Source of the DNA: Rhodococcus sovatensis
GTDB taxonomy: Bacteria > Actinomycetota > Actinomycetes > Mycobacteriales > Mycobacteriaceae
Direction of reading: 5' to 3'
DNA: 64,000 nt
NCBI RefSeq assembly: GCF_037327425.1
Contig: NZ_CP147846.1
Coordinates: forward strand, 5,208,001 to 5,272,000
The notes under the pieces were generated by a model, which saw nothing but the letters and a program-made list of their open reading frames with translations, searched no databases and was not told the DNA's origin. The translations under genes were made by a program, and so were the position numbers. Of this stretch, positions 44,207 through 52,612 are shown one piece after another (position 1 is the first letter of the stretch; each line of letters opens with the position of its first letter).

Positions 44207-45376
44207 ATGAGCAACTTCCGATCGCCCGTAGGAATCGCAGCCCTGGTGATCGGCGTCGGGTTCACCGCGTCGTGCGGAGGCGGCAGCACGGAAACCGCCG
44301 CTGTAGCCACGTCCTCCGATGTCACGACGACTGTTGCCGCGTCGACTCCCGAGGCCGCGCCTGTTGCCCCGGTCGATGCATGTGTGACGTTCGTCGACTC
44401 GCTGACCGAACGCCAGCGCCTCGCGCAACTCCTCACCGTCGGAGTCACCGGGACCGCAGATGCGATCGACATCATGGCGCGCGAACAGGTCGGCGGAATC
44501 TTCATCGGCAGTTGGACCGATTCGACGACGTTGGCCAACGGCGAGGTACCGCAGATCAACGACGCCGCCGCGGTACCGCCCATGGTCACGATCGACGAGG
44601 AGGGCGGCAGGGTGTCGCGCGTCGAGGATTTGCTCGGAACGGACCCGTCTGCGCGCGAGACGGCGCAGACGATGACGGTGGACGAGACCTATCAGATGGC
44701 GCTCGAGCGAGGCCGTGGATTGCGGGGGCTCGGCGTGACCGTCGACTATGCGCCGGTCGTAGACGTCAGCAGTCAGCCCGACGACTCGGTGATCGGCGAT
44801 CGTTCGTATTCGGACGATCCAGCTGTCGTCGTCCAGTACGCGGGTGCCTACGCGCAGGGCCTGCGTGATGCCGGGGTCCAACCCGTCATCAAGCATTTCC
44901 CGGGCCACGGGTCGGGTTCAGGTGATTCGCACACCGGTGCTGTCACGACGCCTCCCGTCGAACAGCTGATTCAGACGGACCTCGTTCCGTTCGCACAATT
45001 GTCGACGACGGGAGTCGGCGTCATGGTCGGGCACCTGGACGTGCCTGGACTCACGGCACCGGGCGAGCCGGCAAGCATCAGCCCCGCTGTCATGTCGTTG
45101 TTGCGCGACGGGGTCGGCTACGGAGCGGCGCCGTTCACGGGTCCGATATTCACCGACGATCTCAGCGGTATGGCGGCCATCACCAATCGACTTGGGATCG
45201 TCGCTGCCGTCGAGGCGGCCCTGGTTGCAGGTGCCGACGTCGCCCTGTGGCTGACGACCGACGACGTCCCGCAGGTCTTGGACAATCTGGAAGACGCTGT
45301 CGCGACGGGACGGCTCGATGCGGCGCAGGTCGATCGGTCGGCAGCCACCGTCGCAGGCTTCAAGGGAGCCTGCTAG
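44207..45376 (+). CDS. lpqI: Glycoside hydrolase family 3 lipoprotein (NagZ/LpqI-like)
   Basis: 389 residues. It has an N-terminal signal with a lipobox-like GFTASC (the -3 residue Thr is unusual), then a Thr/Ala-rich spacer. The GH3 barrel carries PPMVTIDEEGGRVSRV, the NagZ general acid/base His-Asp loop in KHFPGHGSGSGDSHTG, and the nucleophile aspartate in IFTDDLSGMAAI. It cleaves beta-N-acetylglucosamine from peptidoglycan fragments outside the membrane, for recycling. The gene order with aftD upstream and TetR downstream equals Rv0236c-Rv0238. Confidence 0.93.
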   Translation: MSNFRSPVGIAALVIGVGFTASCGGGSTETAAVATSSDVTTTVAASTPEAAPVAPVDACVTFVDSLTERQRLAQLLTVGVTGTADAIDIMAREQVGGIFIGSWTDSTTLANGEVPQINDAAAVPPMVTIDEEGGRVSRVEDLLGTDPSARETAQTMTVDETYQMALERGRGLRGLGVTVDYAPVVDVSSQPDDSVIGDRSYSDDPAVVVQYAGAYAQGLRDAGVQPVIKHFPGHGSGSGDSHTGAVTTPPVEQLIQTDLVPFAQLSTTGVGVMVGHLDVPGLTAPGEPASISPAVMSLLRDGVGYGAAPFTGPIFTDDLSGMAAITNRLGIVAAVEAALVAGADVALWLTTDDVPQVLDNLEDAVATGRLDAAQVDRSAATVAGFKGAC

Positions 45377-45413
45377 ATTTCTCGACGCGGCAACCGGTAG
45401 TGACGCAGGCCTC

Positions 45414-45429
45414 CTTACCGTGGAGTAAG
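45414..45429. promoter_or_regulatory. CTTAC-N6-GTAAG palindrome before tetR
   Basis: CTTAC (45414-45418) and GTAAG (45425-45429) flank CGTGGA, 31 bp before the tetR start. The same 5-6-5 palindrome, also followed by AT, lies before fadA2 at 48674-48689. It is a good candidate for the operator of the adjacent TetR protein. Confidence 0.65.
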
Positions 45430-45460
45430 ATCATTGGTCCTACGTTGTTTTGGAGGACAC

Positions 45461-46066
45461 ATGGCCGGCGGCACCAAACGATTGCCCCGTGCCGTCCGAG
45501 AGCAGCAGATGCTCGACGCCGCGGTCGATGTCTTCTCCGACAACGGGTTCCATGAGACGTCGATGGATGCGATCGCCAAGAAGGCGGCGATCTCCAAGCC
45601 CATGCTGTATCTCTATTACGGTTCCAAGGAAGAATTGTTCGCGGCGTGTATCCATCGTGAAGGCGCCAAATTCGTCGAAGCTCTCACGCCTGCCGCCGAC
45701 CCCACCTTGACCCCGCGTGAGCAGCTGAGACGCGCGCTGCTGGGCTTCCTTGGTTTCGTCGGCGAAAACCGGAAGTCGTGGATGGTGTTGTACCGCCAGG
45801 CGATCGGTCAGACGGCATTTGCGTCGCAGGTCCAGAGCAGCCGGGACAGGCTCATCGAGCTGACCGCCCGGTTGCTCGAAATGAGCACCAAAGATCCGGA
45901 ACCCGATCAGAACTATGCACTGATGGCCGTTGCCCTCGTCGGCGCCGGAGAGGCCGTCGCGGACCGTGTTGCGGGCGGCGAAATCGAAGTCGATGCAGCA
46001 GCGGACCTATTGGAAAGCCTCGCGTGGCGCGGTCTTGCAGGAAAGAAATCCGCGCCGATTGTCTGA
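45461..46066 (+). CDS. TetR-family transcriptional regulator (Rv0238-like)
   Basis: 201 residues. The N-terminal helix-turn-helix reads REQQMLDAAVDVFSDNGFHETSMDAIAKKAAISKPMLYLYYGSKEELF, a full TetR signature. The C-terminal ligand domain starts near residue 75 and is helical. The ATG at 45461 has GGAGG eight bases upstream. The palindrome it shares with fadA2 suggests that it controls itself and the htdX-fabG4/fadA2 genes, with an acyl-CoA as likely ligand. It is followed by a repeat array and a strong hairpin. Confidence 0.93.
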   Translation: MAGGTKRLPRAVREQQMLDAAVDVFSDNGFHETSMDAIAKKAAISKPMLYLYYGSKEELFAACIHREGAKFVEALTPAADPTLTPREQLRRALLGFLGFVGENRKSWMVLYRQAIGQTAFASQVQSSRDRLIELTARLLEMSTKDPEPDQNYALMAVALVGAGEAVADRVAGGEIEVDAAADLLESLAWRGLAGKKSAPIV

Positions 46067-46111
46067 CCCGGTGTTCCGCGCGTTGCAGATGTGCGTGGAT
46101 TTCCGGCTGTA

Positions 46112-46350
46112 GGTGACCGAATGAGACATTCGCTCCGCCCGCGGTGACCGAATGAGACATTCGCTAGTGCACCGGTGACCGAATGAGACATTCGCTAGTG
46201 CACCGGTGACTGAATGAGACATTCGCACACTCAGAGTGACTGAACTAGCCATTCGCTCACCAGAGGTGACCGAAACAGACATTCGGTCACTCGAAAGGGC
46301 CGCGAAACACTCCTGGGGTGACCGAAACAGACATTCGGTCACCCCAGGAG
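46112..46350. repeat. Array of seven degenerate 31-bp hairpin repeats
   Basis: Copies of GGTGACCGAATGAGACATTC begin at 46112, 46143, 46174 and 46205 (exact 31-bp spacing). More divergent copies start near 46235, 46265 and 46317. Copies six and seven restore the full stem (GACCGAA and TTCGGTC around 7 bases). The array fills the 296-bp gap between the convergent tetR and htdX genes. Confidence 0.9.
46310..46350. terminator. Perfect 17-bp hairpin after htdX
   Basis: CTCCTGGGGTGACCGAA (46310-46326) is exactly complementary to 46334-46350, with a 7-base loop. It contains the last array copy and lies 13 bp past the htdX stop codon. Confidence 0.8.
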
Positions 46351-46362
46351 CACTGAAACCAC

Positions 46363-47220
46363 CTACCGAAGAGTCCCGGTGAGGTGCGGGTACCCCTTCT
46401 TCGGATTCTTGAGCGAAATATCCCAGCCTGCACCGACTGACTCGGCGTACAGGTTGACGGTCGCGGGCAGGATTATCGGCTTGCCGAACCTGACGTTGTA
46501 CGTGACCTTCTCCGGAATACGGCCCTCGATCACCTGGAGTGCGGCAGCTGCACTCCACATTCCGTGCGCGATCGTTCGCGGGAACCCGAAAGCTTTGGCG
46601 CCCAACGACGAAACGTGGATCGGGTTGCGATCGCCGGAGACCGACGCGTACCTGCTGATGGTCTTCTGGTCGACTCGCAGGGTGCGCGTCGGGGGCGGCG
46701 GAACCTCGTCGGCGGGAGGTGTTTCACGAGGTCCGCCGGAGAGCGAGGTTTTCTGCAAGCTCAAGAAGCTCGAGGTCTGCTTCCATACGAGTTCGCGTCC
46801 GACGCTGACCTCGCTGATGACGTCGACCAACAGGCCCTTGCGGTGTTCACGCAGGTTCTCCGCGTGTACTCGGATGTCGAGCGGCTCGGAAGCGGAGATG
46901 CTCCTGAACTGTTCGATGACGTTCTCGGCGTGCACGGAACCGATTGCAGCGAACGGAAAGCCTTTGGACACCATCAGTTTCATGACCGTCGGGAACACCA
47001 GAGTGAACGGGTACGTCACCGGGAGCGTGTCCCCGAAACGCAAACCCGTTGCGCGGCAGTACCCGGCGAGGTTGTCGGCGTCCACGCGTAGTCCGCGAAG
47101 CTCGAACACGGTGCTCGGCACCGACGACGACTTCGGCCGGAGGAACGGCAACGCTCCGAGTGCGGCGGCGGTGTAGATCTCCGACGTCTTCGGCTGCTCC
47201 GTGAGCTGGACGACGCTCAT
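46363..47220 (-). CDS. htdX: MaoC-like (R)-3-hydroxyacyl dehydratase (HtdX-like)
   Basis: 285 residues from the ATG at 47220, which overlaps the fabG4 stop as ATGA. The N-terminal half is a degenerate hot-dog domain. The C-terminal half has the hydratase-2 motif YASVSGDRNPIHVSSLGAKAFGFPRTIAHGMW with the Asp/His dyad in GDRNPIH. It dehydrates 3-hydroxyacyl-ACP or -CoA to the 2-enoyl form. With fabG4 and fadA2 it makes a fatty-acid elongation or breakdown module, as Rv0241c-Rv0243. Confidence 0.92.
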   Translation of the reverse strand: MSVVQLTEQPKTSEIYTAAALGALPFLRPKSSSVPSTVFELRGLRVDADNLAGYCRATGLRFGDTLPVTYPFTLVFPTVMKLMVSKGFPFAAIGSVHAENVIEQFRSISASEPLDIRVHAENLREHRKGLLVDVISEVSVGRELVWKQTSSFLSLQKTSLSGGPRETPPADEVPPPPTRTLRVDQKTISRYASVSGDRNPIHVSSLGAKAFGFPRTIAHGMWSAAAALQVIEGRIPEKVTYNVRFGKPIILPATVNLYAESVGAGWDISLKNPKKGYPHLTGTLR

Positions 47221-48563
47221 GCGCCGAGCAGGCTCTGGCCGCAGACGCGGACGACCTGTCCGGTGACGGCGTTGGACGCTGGGCTCGCGAAGTAGGAGAC
47301 CAACTCGGCGACGTCGACGGTTTCGCCGCCCTGCAGCAGCGAGCTCATGCGACGTCCTGCCTCGCGGGTCGCGAACGGAATGGCCGCAGTCATCGCGGTT
47401 TCGATGAAGCCCGGTGCGACGGCGTTGATCGTGATGTTCTTCTTCGCCAGTACCGGCGCCGAAGCGTGTACGAGACCGATGACTCCGGCCTTGGACGTGC
47501 CGTAGTTGGTCTGGCCGCGGTTGCCGGCGATGCCTGCGATGGAGGAGACGTCGACGACGCGTCCGCCTTCCTTCAGTGCACCCGTCTCGACCAAGTGATC
47601 GGTGATGCGCTGCGGGGCGAGAAGGTTGACGCCGATGACCGAGTTCCACCGGCTCTCGTCCATGTTGGCGAGCGTCTTGTCGCGCGTGATGCCTGCATTG
47701 TGGACGATGATGTCCGCGCCGCCGTGACGTTCGAGGAGGTGCTTGGACAGAACTTCGCCGGCGTCGGGTGCAGTGACGTCGAGCGCGAGGGAAGTTCCGC
47801 CGACCTTGTTGGCGGTCTCCGACAGGGCCTCGCCCGCGGCGGGGATGTCGGCGGCGATGACGGTTGCGCCGTCGCGCGCGAGGACCTCGGCGATGGTCGC
47901 GCCGATTCCGCGAGCTGCACCGGTGACGACGGCTACCTTGCCGGCGAGGGGCTTGTCCCAGGAGGTCGGAGCCTCGGAGTCGGCATCTCCGACAACGATG
48001 ACCTGGCCGTCGACGAATGCGGACTTGGCCGACAGCAGGAAGCGAAGCGTGGATTCGAGGCCGGAGAGCCCGGCCGACGCCTTCGGGGAGACGTAGACCA
48101 GCTGAGCCGTCGCGCCGCGCTTGACCTCTTTGCCGACGCTCCGGGTGAAGCCTTCGAGCGCCCGCTGAGCGATGTGCTCGTCGACGCTTGCGGTTTCTTC
48201 CGGCGTCGTGCCGATCACGACGACGCGTGCCGATGGCGCGAGGTTGCGAATGACCGGCTGGAAGAACTGGAACAGCTGCTCGAGTTCGCTGACGTTGCCG
48301 ATGCCGGTGGCGTCGAACACCAGCGCGCCGTACTTGTCATCGTGTGCCTGGGCCTGGGGGTAGTCGGCGAGGAGCGCGCGCAACGGCTCGACGAGTCGGC
48401 CGTTTCCGCCGATCAACACTGGGCCGGCAAGCGGCGGTTCGCCTGCTTTGTACCGTCGCAGCTTTTCGGGCTGCGGCAGACCTGCTTGCTTTGCGATGAA
48501 GGCTCCGGGCGCGGACGCGAGGAACGTTGAGTAGAGGTCTGGGGCTCCCTTGGTGGCTGCCAC
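47217..48563 (-). CDS. fabG4: 3-oxoacyl-ACP/CoA reductase FabG4, two-domain SDR
   Basis: 448 residues, the length of high-molecular-weight FabG4. The N-terminal flavodoxin-like domain covers about 1-205. The SDR domain starts KVAVVTGAARGIGATIAEVLARDG (NADH loop) and carries the catalytic Ser in VVDVSSIAGIAGNRGQ and Tyr/Lys in TNYGTSKAG. It reduces long-chain 3-oxoacyl-CoA/ACP with NADH. The gap of 172 bp to the divergent fadA2 holds the shared palindrome. Confidence 0.95.
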   Translation of the reverse strand: MAATKGAPDLYSTFLASAPGAFIAKQAGLPQPEKLRRYKAGEPPLAGPVLIGGNGRLVEPLRALLADYPQAQAHDDKYGALVFDATGIGNVSELEQLFQFFQPVIRNLAPSARVVVIGTTPEETASVDEHIAQRALEGFTRSVGKEVKRGATAQLVYVSPKASAGLSGLESTLRFLLSAKSAFVDGQVIVVGDADSEAPTSWDKPLAGKVAVVTGAARGIGATIAEVLARDGATVIAADIPAAGEALSETANKVGGTSLALDVTAPDAGEVLSKHLLERHGGADIIVHNAGITRDKTLANMDESRWNSVIGVNLLAPQRITDHLVETGALKEGGRVVDVSSIAGIAGNRGQTNYGTSKAGVIGLVHASAPVLAKKNITINAVAPGFIETAMTAAIPFATREAGRRMSSLLQGGETVDVAELVSYFASPASNAVTGQVVRVCGQSLLGA

Positions 48564-48673
48564 TGTCCTGCCTTTCGAATTTGGCGCCTGCGGCCCCCCA
48601 TGCGCGCATAGTCATTGTCCGACCAACTACGCACTCACGGGTGCGAAGCGCACGACCGGGTGTCGACAACCAA

Positions 48674-48689
48674 CTTACTCGCCAGTAAG
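48674..48689. promoter_or_regulatory. CTTAC-N6-GTAAG palindrome between fabG4 and fadA2
   Basis: CTTAC (48674-48678) and GTAAG (48685-48689) surround TCGCCA, followed by AT. This is the same palindrome as before tetR. Its place in the divergent gap could let one regulator control both fabG4-htdX and fadA2. Confidence 0.65.
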
Positions 48690-48735
48690 ATGAATCTCCA
48701 CCAGGGTCTTTTTCCACGATGTTTGGAGACGAAAA

Positions 48736-50034
48736 GTGACAAGCAAGCAGCTACGACCGGTCGCAATCGTCGGTGGCAACCGCATCCCGTTCGCGCGCTC
48801 GGACAAGAAGTACGCCCTGGCCTCGAACCAGGATATGCTCACCGCCACCATCGACGGGCTGGTAAGCCGGTTCGGTCTGCAGGGCGAGCGTCTCGGCCTC
48901 GTCGTTGCGGGTGCCGTGCTCAAGCACAGTCGTGACTTCAACCTCACGCGCGAGACCGTTCTCGGTAGCGCGCTCAGCCCATACACCCCGGCATACGATC
49001 TGCAGCAGGCGTGCGGCACTGGACTGCAGGCTGTCGTTTCCGTCGGCGACGCCATCGCGTCGGGTCGCATCGAAGCGGGAATCGGCGGCGGCGTCGACAC
49101 CACGTCGGACGCACCGATCGGTGTCAACGACGACTTGCGTGAATTCCTTCTCTCACTCAATCGCGCGAAGTCGACGACGGATCGACTGAAGCTGCTCGGC
49201 AACGTGCGTCCGTCGATGCTCGGCATCGAGATTCCGCGCAATGGGGAGCCTCGCACCGGTCTGTCGATGGGTGATCACGCAGCCAAGACTGCGAAGGAAT
49301 TCGGAATTCGCCGCGAAGACCAAGACGAACTGGCCGCCGCAAGCCACAGGAACATGGCGGCCGCGTACGACCGGGGGTTCTTCGACGACCTGGTGACGCC
49401 GTTCCTCGGTCTCACTCGCGACGACAACCTGCGTCCGGGATCGACCGTCGAAAAGCTCTCGACGCTCAAGCCCGTGTTCGGCACGAAGCTCGGCGACGCC
49501 ACCATGACTGCAGGCAACTCGACGCCGCTCACCGACGGCGCCTCCGCGGCGCTGCTCTCCTCGGACGAGTGGGCATCCGAGCGCAACCTGCCGGTGCTCG
49601 CGCACCTCGTGGACTCCGAAACGGCGGCAATCGACTACATCCATGGCAACGCTGGGTATGAGGACGGTCTACTGATGGCGCCGACGTACGCCATTCCGCG
49701 TCTTCTGGCTCGAAATGGGCTTACGCTGCAGGACTTCGACTACTACGAGATCCACGAGGCGTTCGCATCCGTCGTACTCGCGACGCTGCAGGCATTCGAG
49801 AGCGACGAGTACTGCAAGGAGCGTCTCGGCCTCGATTCTGCTCTGGGCTCGATCGACCGCAGCAAGCTCAACGTCAACGGATCTTCGCTTGCGGCGGGAC
49901 ACCCGTTCGCTGCGACCGGCGGCCGCATCGTTGCGTCGTTGGCCAAGATGCTGGCAGAGAAGGGCTCGGGCCGCGGCCTGATCTCCATCTGTGCAGCAGG
50001 TGGTCAGGGCGTTACCGCAATCATCGAGCGCTGA
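48736..50034 (+). CDS. fadA2: Acetyl-CoA C-acetyltransferase (thiolase), FadA2-like
   Basis: 432 residues, start GTG at 48736 with GGAG eleven bases upstream. The thiolase active site is complete: acyl-accepting Cys in LQQACGTGLQAVVSVG, His in YEIHEAFASVV, His in AAGHPFAATGGR and the second Cys in ISICAAGGQG. It cleaves 3-oxoacyl-CoA with CoA, or condenses acetyl units in reverse. In mycobacteria fadA2 and fadE5 are direct neighbours; here 12 kb lie between them. Confidence 0.94.
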   Translation: MTSKQLRPVAIVGGNRIPFARSDKKYALASNQDMLTATIDGLVSRFGLQGERLGLVVAGAVLKHSRDFNLTRETVLGSALSPYTPAYDLQQACGTGLQAVVSVGDAIASGRIEAGIGGGVDTTSDAPIGVNDDLREFLLSLNRAKSTTDRLKLLGNVRPSMLGIEIPRNGEPRTGLSMGDHAAKTAKEFGIRREDQDELAAASHRNMAAAYDRGFFDDLVTPFLGLTRDDNLRPGSTVEKLSTLKPVFGTKLGDATMTAGNSTPLTDGASAALLSSDEWASERNLPVLAHLVDSETAAIDYIHGNAGYEDGLLMAPTYAIPRLLARNGLTLQDFDYYEIHEAFASVVLATLQAFESDEYCKERLGLDSALGSIDRSKLNVNGSSLAAGHPFAATGGRIVASLAKMLAEKGSGRGLISICAAGGQGVTAIIER

Positions 50035-50138
50035 AACAGGCGCTCGACATCGGGGGCAAATGGTCGGCGGATCCGCCAGCGAGGGGTTGACGGATCTGCC
50101 GACCGTGCGGCGCACCAGCGTTCGCTGAACGTAACTAC

Positions 50139-50168
50139 GCGCGCCCGGGCTGGTCTGCCCGAGCGCGC
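50139..50168. terminator. Hairpin between fadA2 and the ABC operon
   Basis: GCGCGCCCGGGC (50139-50150) pairs with GCCCGAGCGCGC (50157-50168) with one mismatch and a 6-base loop, between convergent stop codons. Confidence 0.7.
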
Positions 50169-50203
50169 GCAATCACCGCTCGACGTCACTCATCGTTACG
50201 GGT

Positions 50204-51553
50204 CTACCCGGGAATCCCGCTTTCCGGCGGCGTCGACTCCTCGCCTGTGTATTCGACAACGGGAGAGTCGCCGATATCCGTCTGCAGGACCGGCGTCAGG
50301 TATTCGGGGACTCCGCCCTGGATCTGGAAGACACTGGCCCCCGAGATGCCGAGATGGCTGGTGTCGGAGTACCGGAACGGTGCCAACTGTGGGCCCTCGA
50401 AGTCCATTCCGCCGTCCGCGATCGCCGCGACTATGCCTTCACGAGTGGGGTTCTCACCCGCGGCTTCGAGAGCTTGGACGAACGCGTACGCCTGGCTGAG
50501 ACCGTAGACGCGGTAGTTGGTCAGCGGATCTCCAGTTCCGTTCTCCGCCCATACTTTCTGCCAGAGTTGGGTCCACGGATTCTCCGGTGAGTCGACGCCG
50601 GGGATGTACTCGAGCGAGATCATGCCGTCGAGCGACTCTGCACCGTTCGTGACCGCGCCCTGCGAGAAACGTCCGAGCAGTGAACCGACGAGGTCGACGT
50701 CGGAACCGATGGAACTGTAGAACCATTCGGGGTCGTAGTTGAGCCTCATCGAGGTCAACTGGCTCAGCGCGGTGTACGACGGAACGTTGAAACCGAGGAC
50801 CAGATCAGCTCCCGCACCCTGCAGGGCAGCGATCTGCGGCGCGACGTCGGTGTTGCCCGAGGTATAGCGCACCACTTCGACGATCTGGTCGTCGAGGTAC
50901 TGACGGACTGCCACTTCGCTGTCTCGGCCGAGATCGTCGTCCTGCAAGAACAGGCCCACCTTGGCATCCGGGCGGTTCTTCGTAACCCAGTCGCCGATGA
51001 TCTTGCCCTCGACCTGATAGTCGGGCTGCCATCCGAAGGTGTTCGGGTACTTCTCCGGATCGTTGCCCCACATGATCGCGCCGGACGAGACGAACAGATC
51101 CGGAACGCCCTCCTCGTTGAGGAAGTCGATCACAGCACTGTGAGTAGCCGTGCCGAGCCCGCCGACCACGGCGAAGACCTCGTCCTGAAGAACGAGTTCG
51201 TTGACGACCTGGGTGGTGGTCGTCGGATCGTAGGAGTCGTCGCGGACGACGTACTCGATCTGGCGACCGTTCACCCCGCCCGCTGCGTTGACGTAGTCGA
51301 AGTACGCCTGTGCGCCCGTGGGGATTTCGCTGTACCCGGGGGCAGCCACTCCGGTCAATGGGAAGTGGGCGCCGATCTTCACCGACGTGTCCGTGATGCC
51401 GACCGTCGAGCCTTCGGACGCCTCGGCGCTCTCGTCTCGGCCACCTGCGCCGCATGCCGCGATCAGTGATACCGCGGCTGCGAGCGCGGTGACTTTGACC
51501 GCCCTGGACCTACGTCGTCGAAGTCGTTGGTCGTCGAGAATGAACCTTGTCAT
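50204..51553 (-). CDS. ABC transporter substrate-binding lipoprotein, branched-chain amino acid type
   Basis: 449 residues from the ATG at 51553. A basic N-terminus (RLRRRRSRAVKV) and hydrophobic helix end in the lipobox SLIAACG. The mature domain is Peripla_BP_6: ITDTSVKIGAHFPLTGVAAPGYSEIPTGAQAYFDYVNAAGGVNGRQIEYVVRDDSYDP and VVGGLGTATHSAVIDFLNEEGVPDLF. It captures the solute outside the membrane and hands it to the LivHM-like permeases. The ligand may be an amino acid, amide, urea or aromatic acid. It is last in the liv-type operon; ATGA overlap joins it to livM. Confidence 0.93.
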   Translation of the reverse strand: MTRFILDDQRLRRRRSRAVKVTALAAAVSLIAACGAGGRDESAEASEGSTVGITDTSVKIGAHFPLTGVAAPGYSEIPTGAQAYFDYVNAAGGVNGRQIEYVVRDDSYDPTTTTQVVNELVLQDEVFAVVGGLGTATHSAVIDFLNEEGVPDLFVSSGAIMWGNDPEKYPNTFGWQPDYQVEGKIIGDWVTKNRPDAKVGLFLQDDDLGRDSEVAVRQYLDDQIVEVVRYTSGNTDVAPQIAALQGAGADLVLGFNVPSYTALSQLTSMRLNYDPEWFYSSIGSDVDLVGSLLGRFSQGAVTNGAESLDGMISLEYIPGVDSPENPWTQLWQKVWAENGTGDPLTNYRVYGLSQAYAFVQALEAAGENPTREGIVAAIADGGMDFEGPQLAPFRYSDTSHLGISGASVFQIQGGVPEYLTPVLQTDIGDSPVVEYTGEESTPPESGIPG

Positions 51554-52611
51554 TTTTCCCCTTTTCTGGTGATGCGCCATTTTCGGAATGTTCCTACCAA
51601 TCCCAGTGGTGCAAAAAGGATTACGAGAACCGTGAAGACTCCGGTGACGAGTGGTGCTAGTTCGGCCGATTGCAGGCTGCTCAATCCGGCGTCGAGCCCG
51701 AGATTCGTGACGACCGGAGGTATGTAGGTCAACAGGGCTGCTCCGATGAGGGCGCCGGACAGGGTTCCGAGTCCGCCGATCACCACTGCGGAGAGCAAGG
51801 TCAACGACAACGTCAGTGTGAATCCGCTCGGTGCCGCGATTCTCGCCGACATCGCCAGGACCGCACCGCCCGCGCCCGCGCACGCCGAGCTCACGACGAA
51901 CGCGAGGATCCGTGCCCGTCCGAGGTCGATGCCGGCGAGCTCTGCGGCAACCTCGTCGTCGCGAACCGCTCGCCACCGTCTACCCACCCTGCTCGACGAG
52001 ACATTCGCCAGCAGGAAGAACACGAGCACCAGCAGAATCCAGCTGACGTACGATACGAATTTCGTACTGTCCATGTCGTTTCCGGTCACGAAATACATGA
52101 CGTTGTCGACGACGTCCGGGACCTTGGGAGCAGGAACGACAAGCCCTTGCTCTCCGCCGAGGTAGTCCGAGAAATACAGTGCGAGTCCTGGCACCGCGAC
52201 GGCGAGCGCGAGGGTTGCGCCTGCGAGATACGGTCCGTGCAGGCGTGCTGCCGCCACCCCGACAACCAGTCCGACGACAGCTGCCACAGCGGTTGCCGCC
52301 AGGAGAACCAACGGCACCGACCATCCGGAATCCTGGGCCCGCAGCATCAGGGCGGCGGTGTACGCCCCGACGGCCATGAACGCTCCATGGCCTAGAGACA
52401 GCTGTCCGCTGAGACCGGTGAGCACCGTCAGCCCGCCGGCCGCGATGGCGAGGTAGGCGACGGAGGTGAGCTGACTCTGACGGAAGGTGCTCAGGCTTTC
52501 CAGTGCCAGCACGATGACGGCGAGACCGATCACCGCACAGAGGAAATGGCGACGGACGGGCGTGGCAGTAATTCGAACCCACACGGGGGTGGACGTTATT
52601 CGAGTGCTCAT
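51550..52611 (-). CDS. Branched-chain amino acid-type ABC permease (LivM-like)
   Basis: 353 residues with about ten membrane helices. The family block TVLTGLSGQLSLGHGAFMAVGAYTAALM lies near the N-terminus, and the cytoplasmic coupling loop reads RRWRAVRDDEVAAELAGIDLGRARILAFVVSSACAG. It forms the channel with the LivH-like permease. The start lies one base from the livH stop. Confidence 0.93.
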   Translation of the reverse strand: MSTRITSTPVWVRITATPVRRHFLCAVIGLAVIVLALESLSTFRQSQLTSVAYLAIAAGGLTVLTGLSGQLSLGHGAFMAVGAYTAALMLRAQDSGWSVPLVLLAATAVAAVVGLVVGVAAARLHGPYLAGATLALAVAVPGLALYFSDYLGGEQGLVVPAPKVPDVVDNVMYFVTGNDMDSTKFVSYVSWILLVLVFFLLANVSSSRVGRRWRAVRDDEVAAELAGIDLGRARILAFVVSSACAGAGGAVLAMSARIAAPSGFTLTLSLTLLSAVVIGGLGTLSGALIGAALLTYIPPVVTNLGLDAGLSSLQSAELAPLVTGVFTVLVILFAPLGLVGTFRKWRITRKGEK

Positions 52612-52612
52612 G

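Noticed and set aside
46112..46350. Possible CRISPR array
   Set aside because: The spacing is a near-regular 31 bp but the whole unit repeats; there are no unique spacers and no cas genes.
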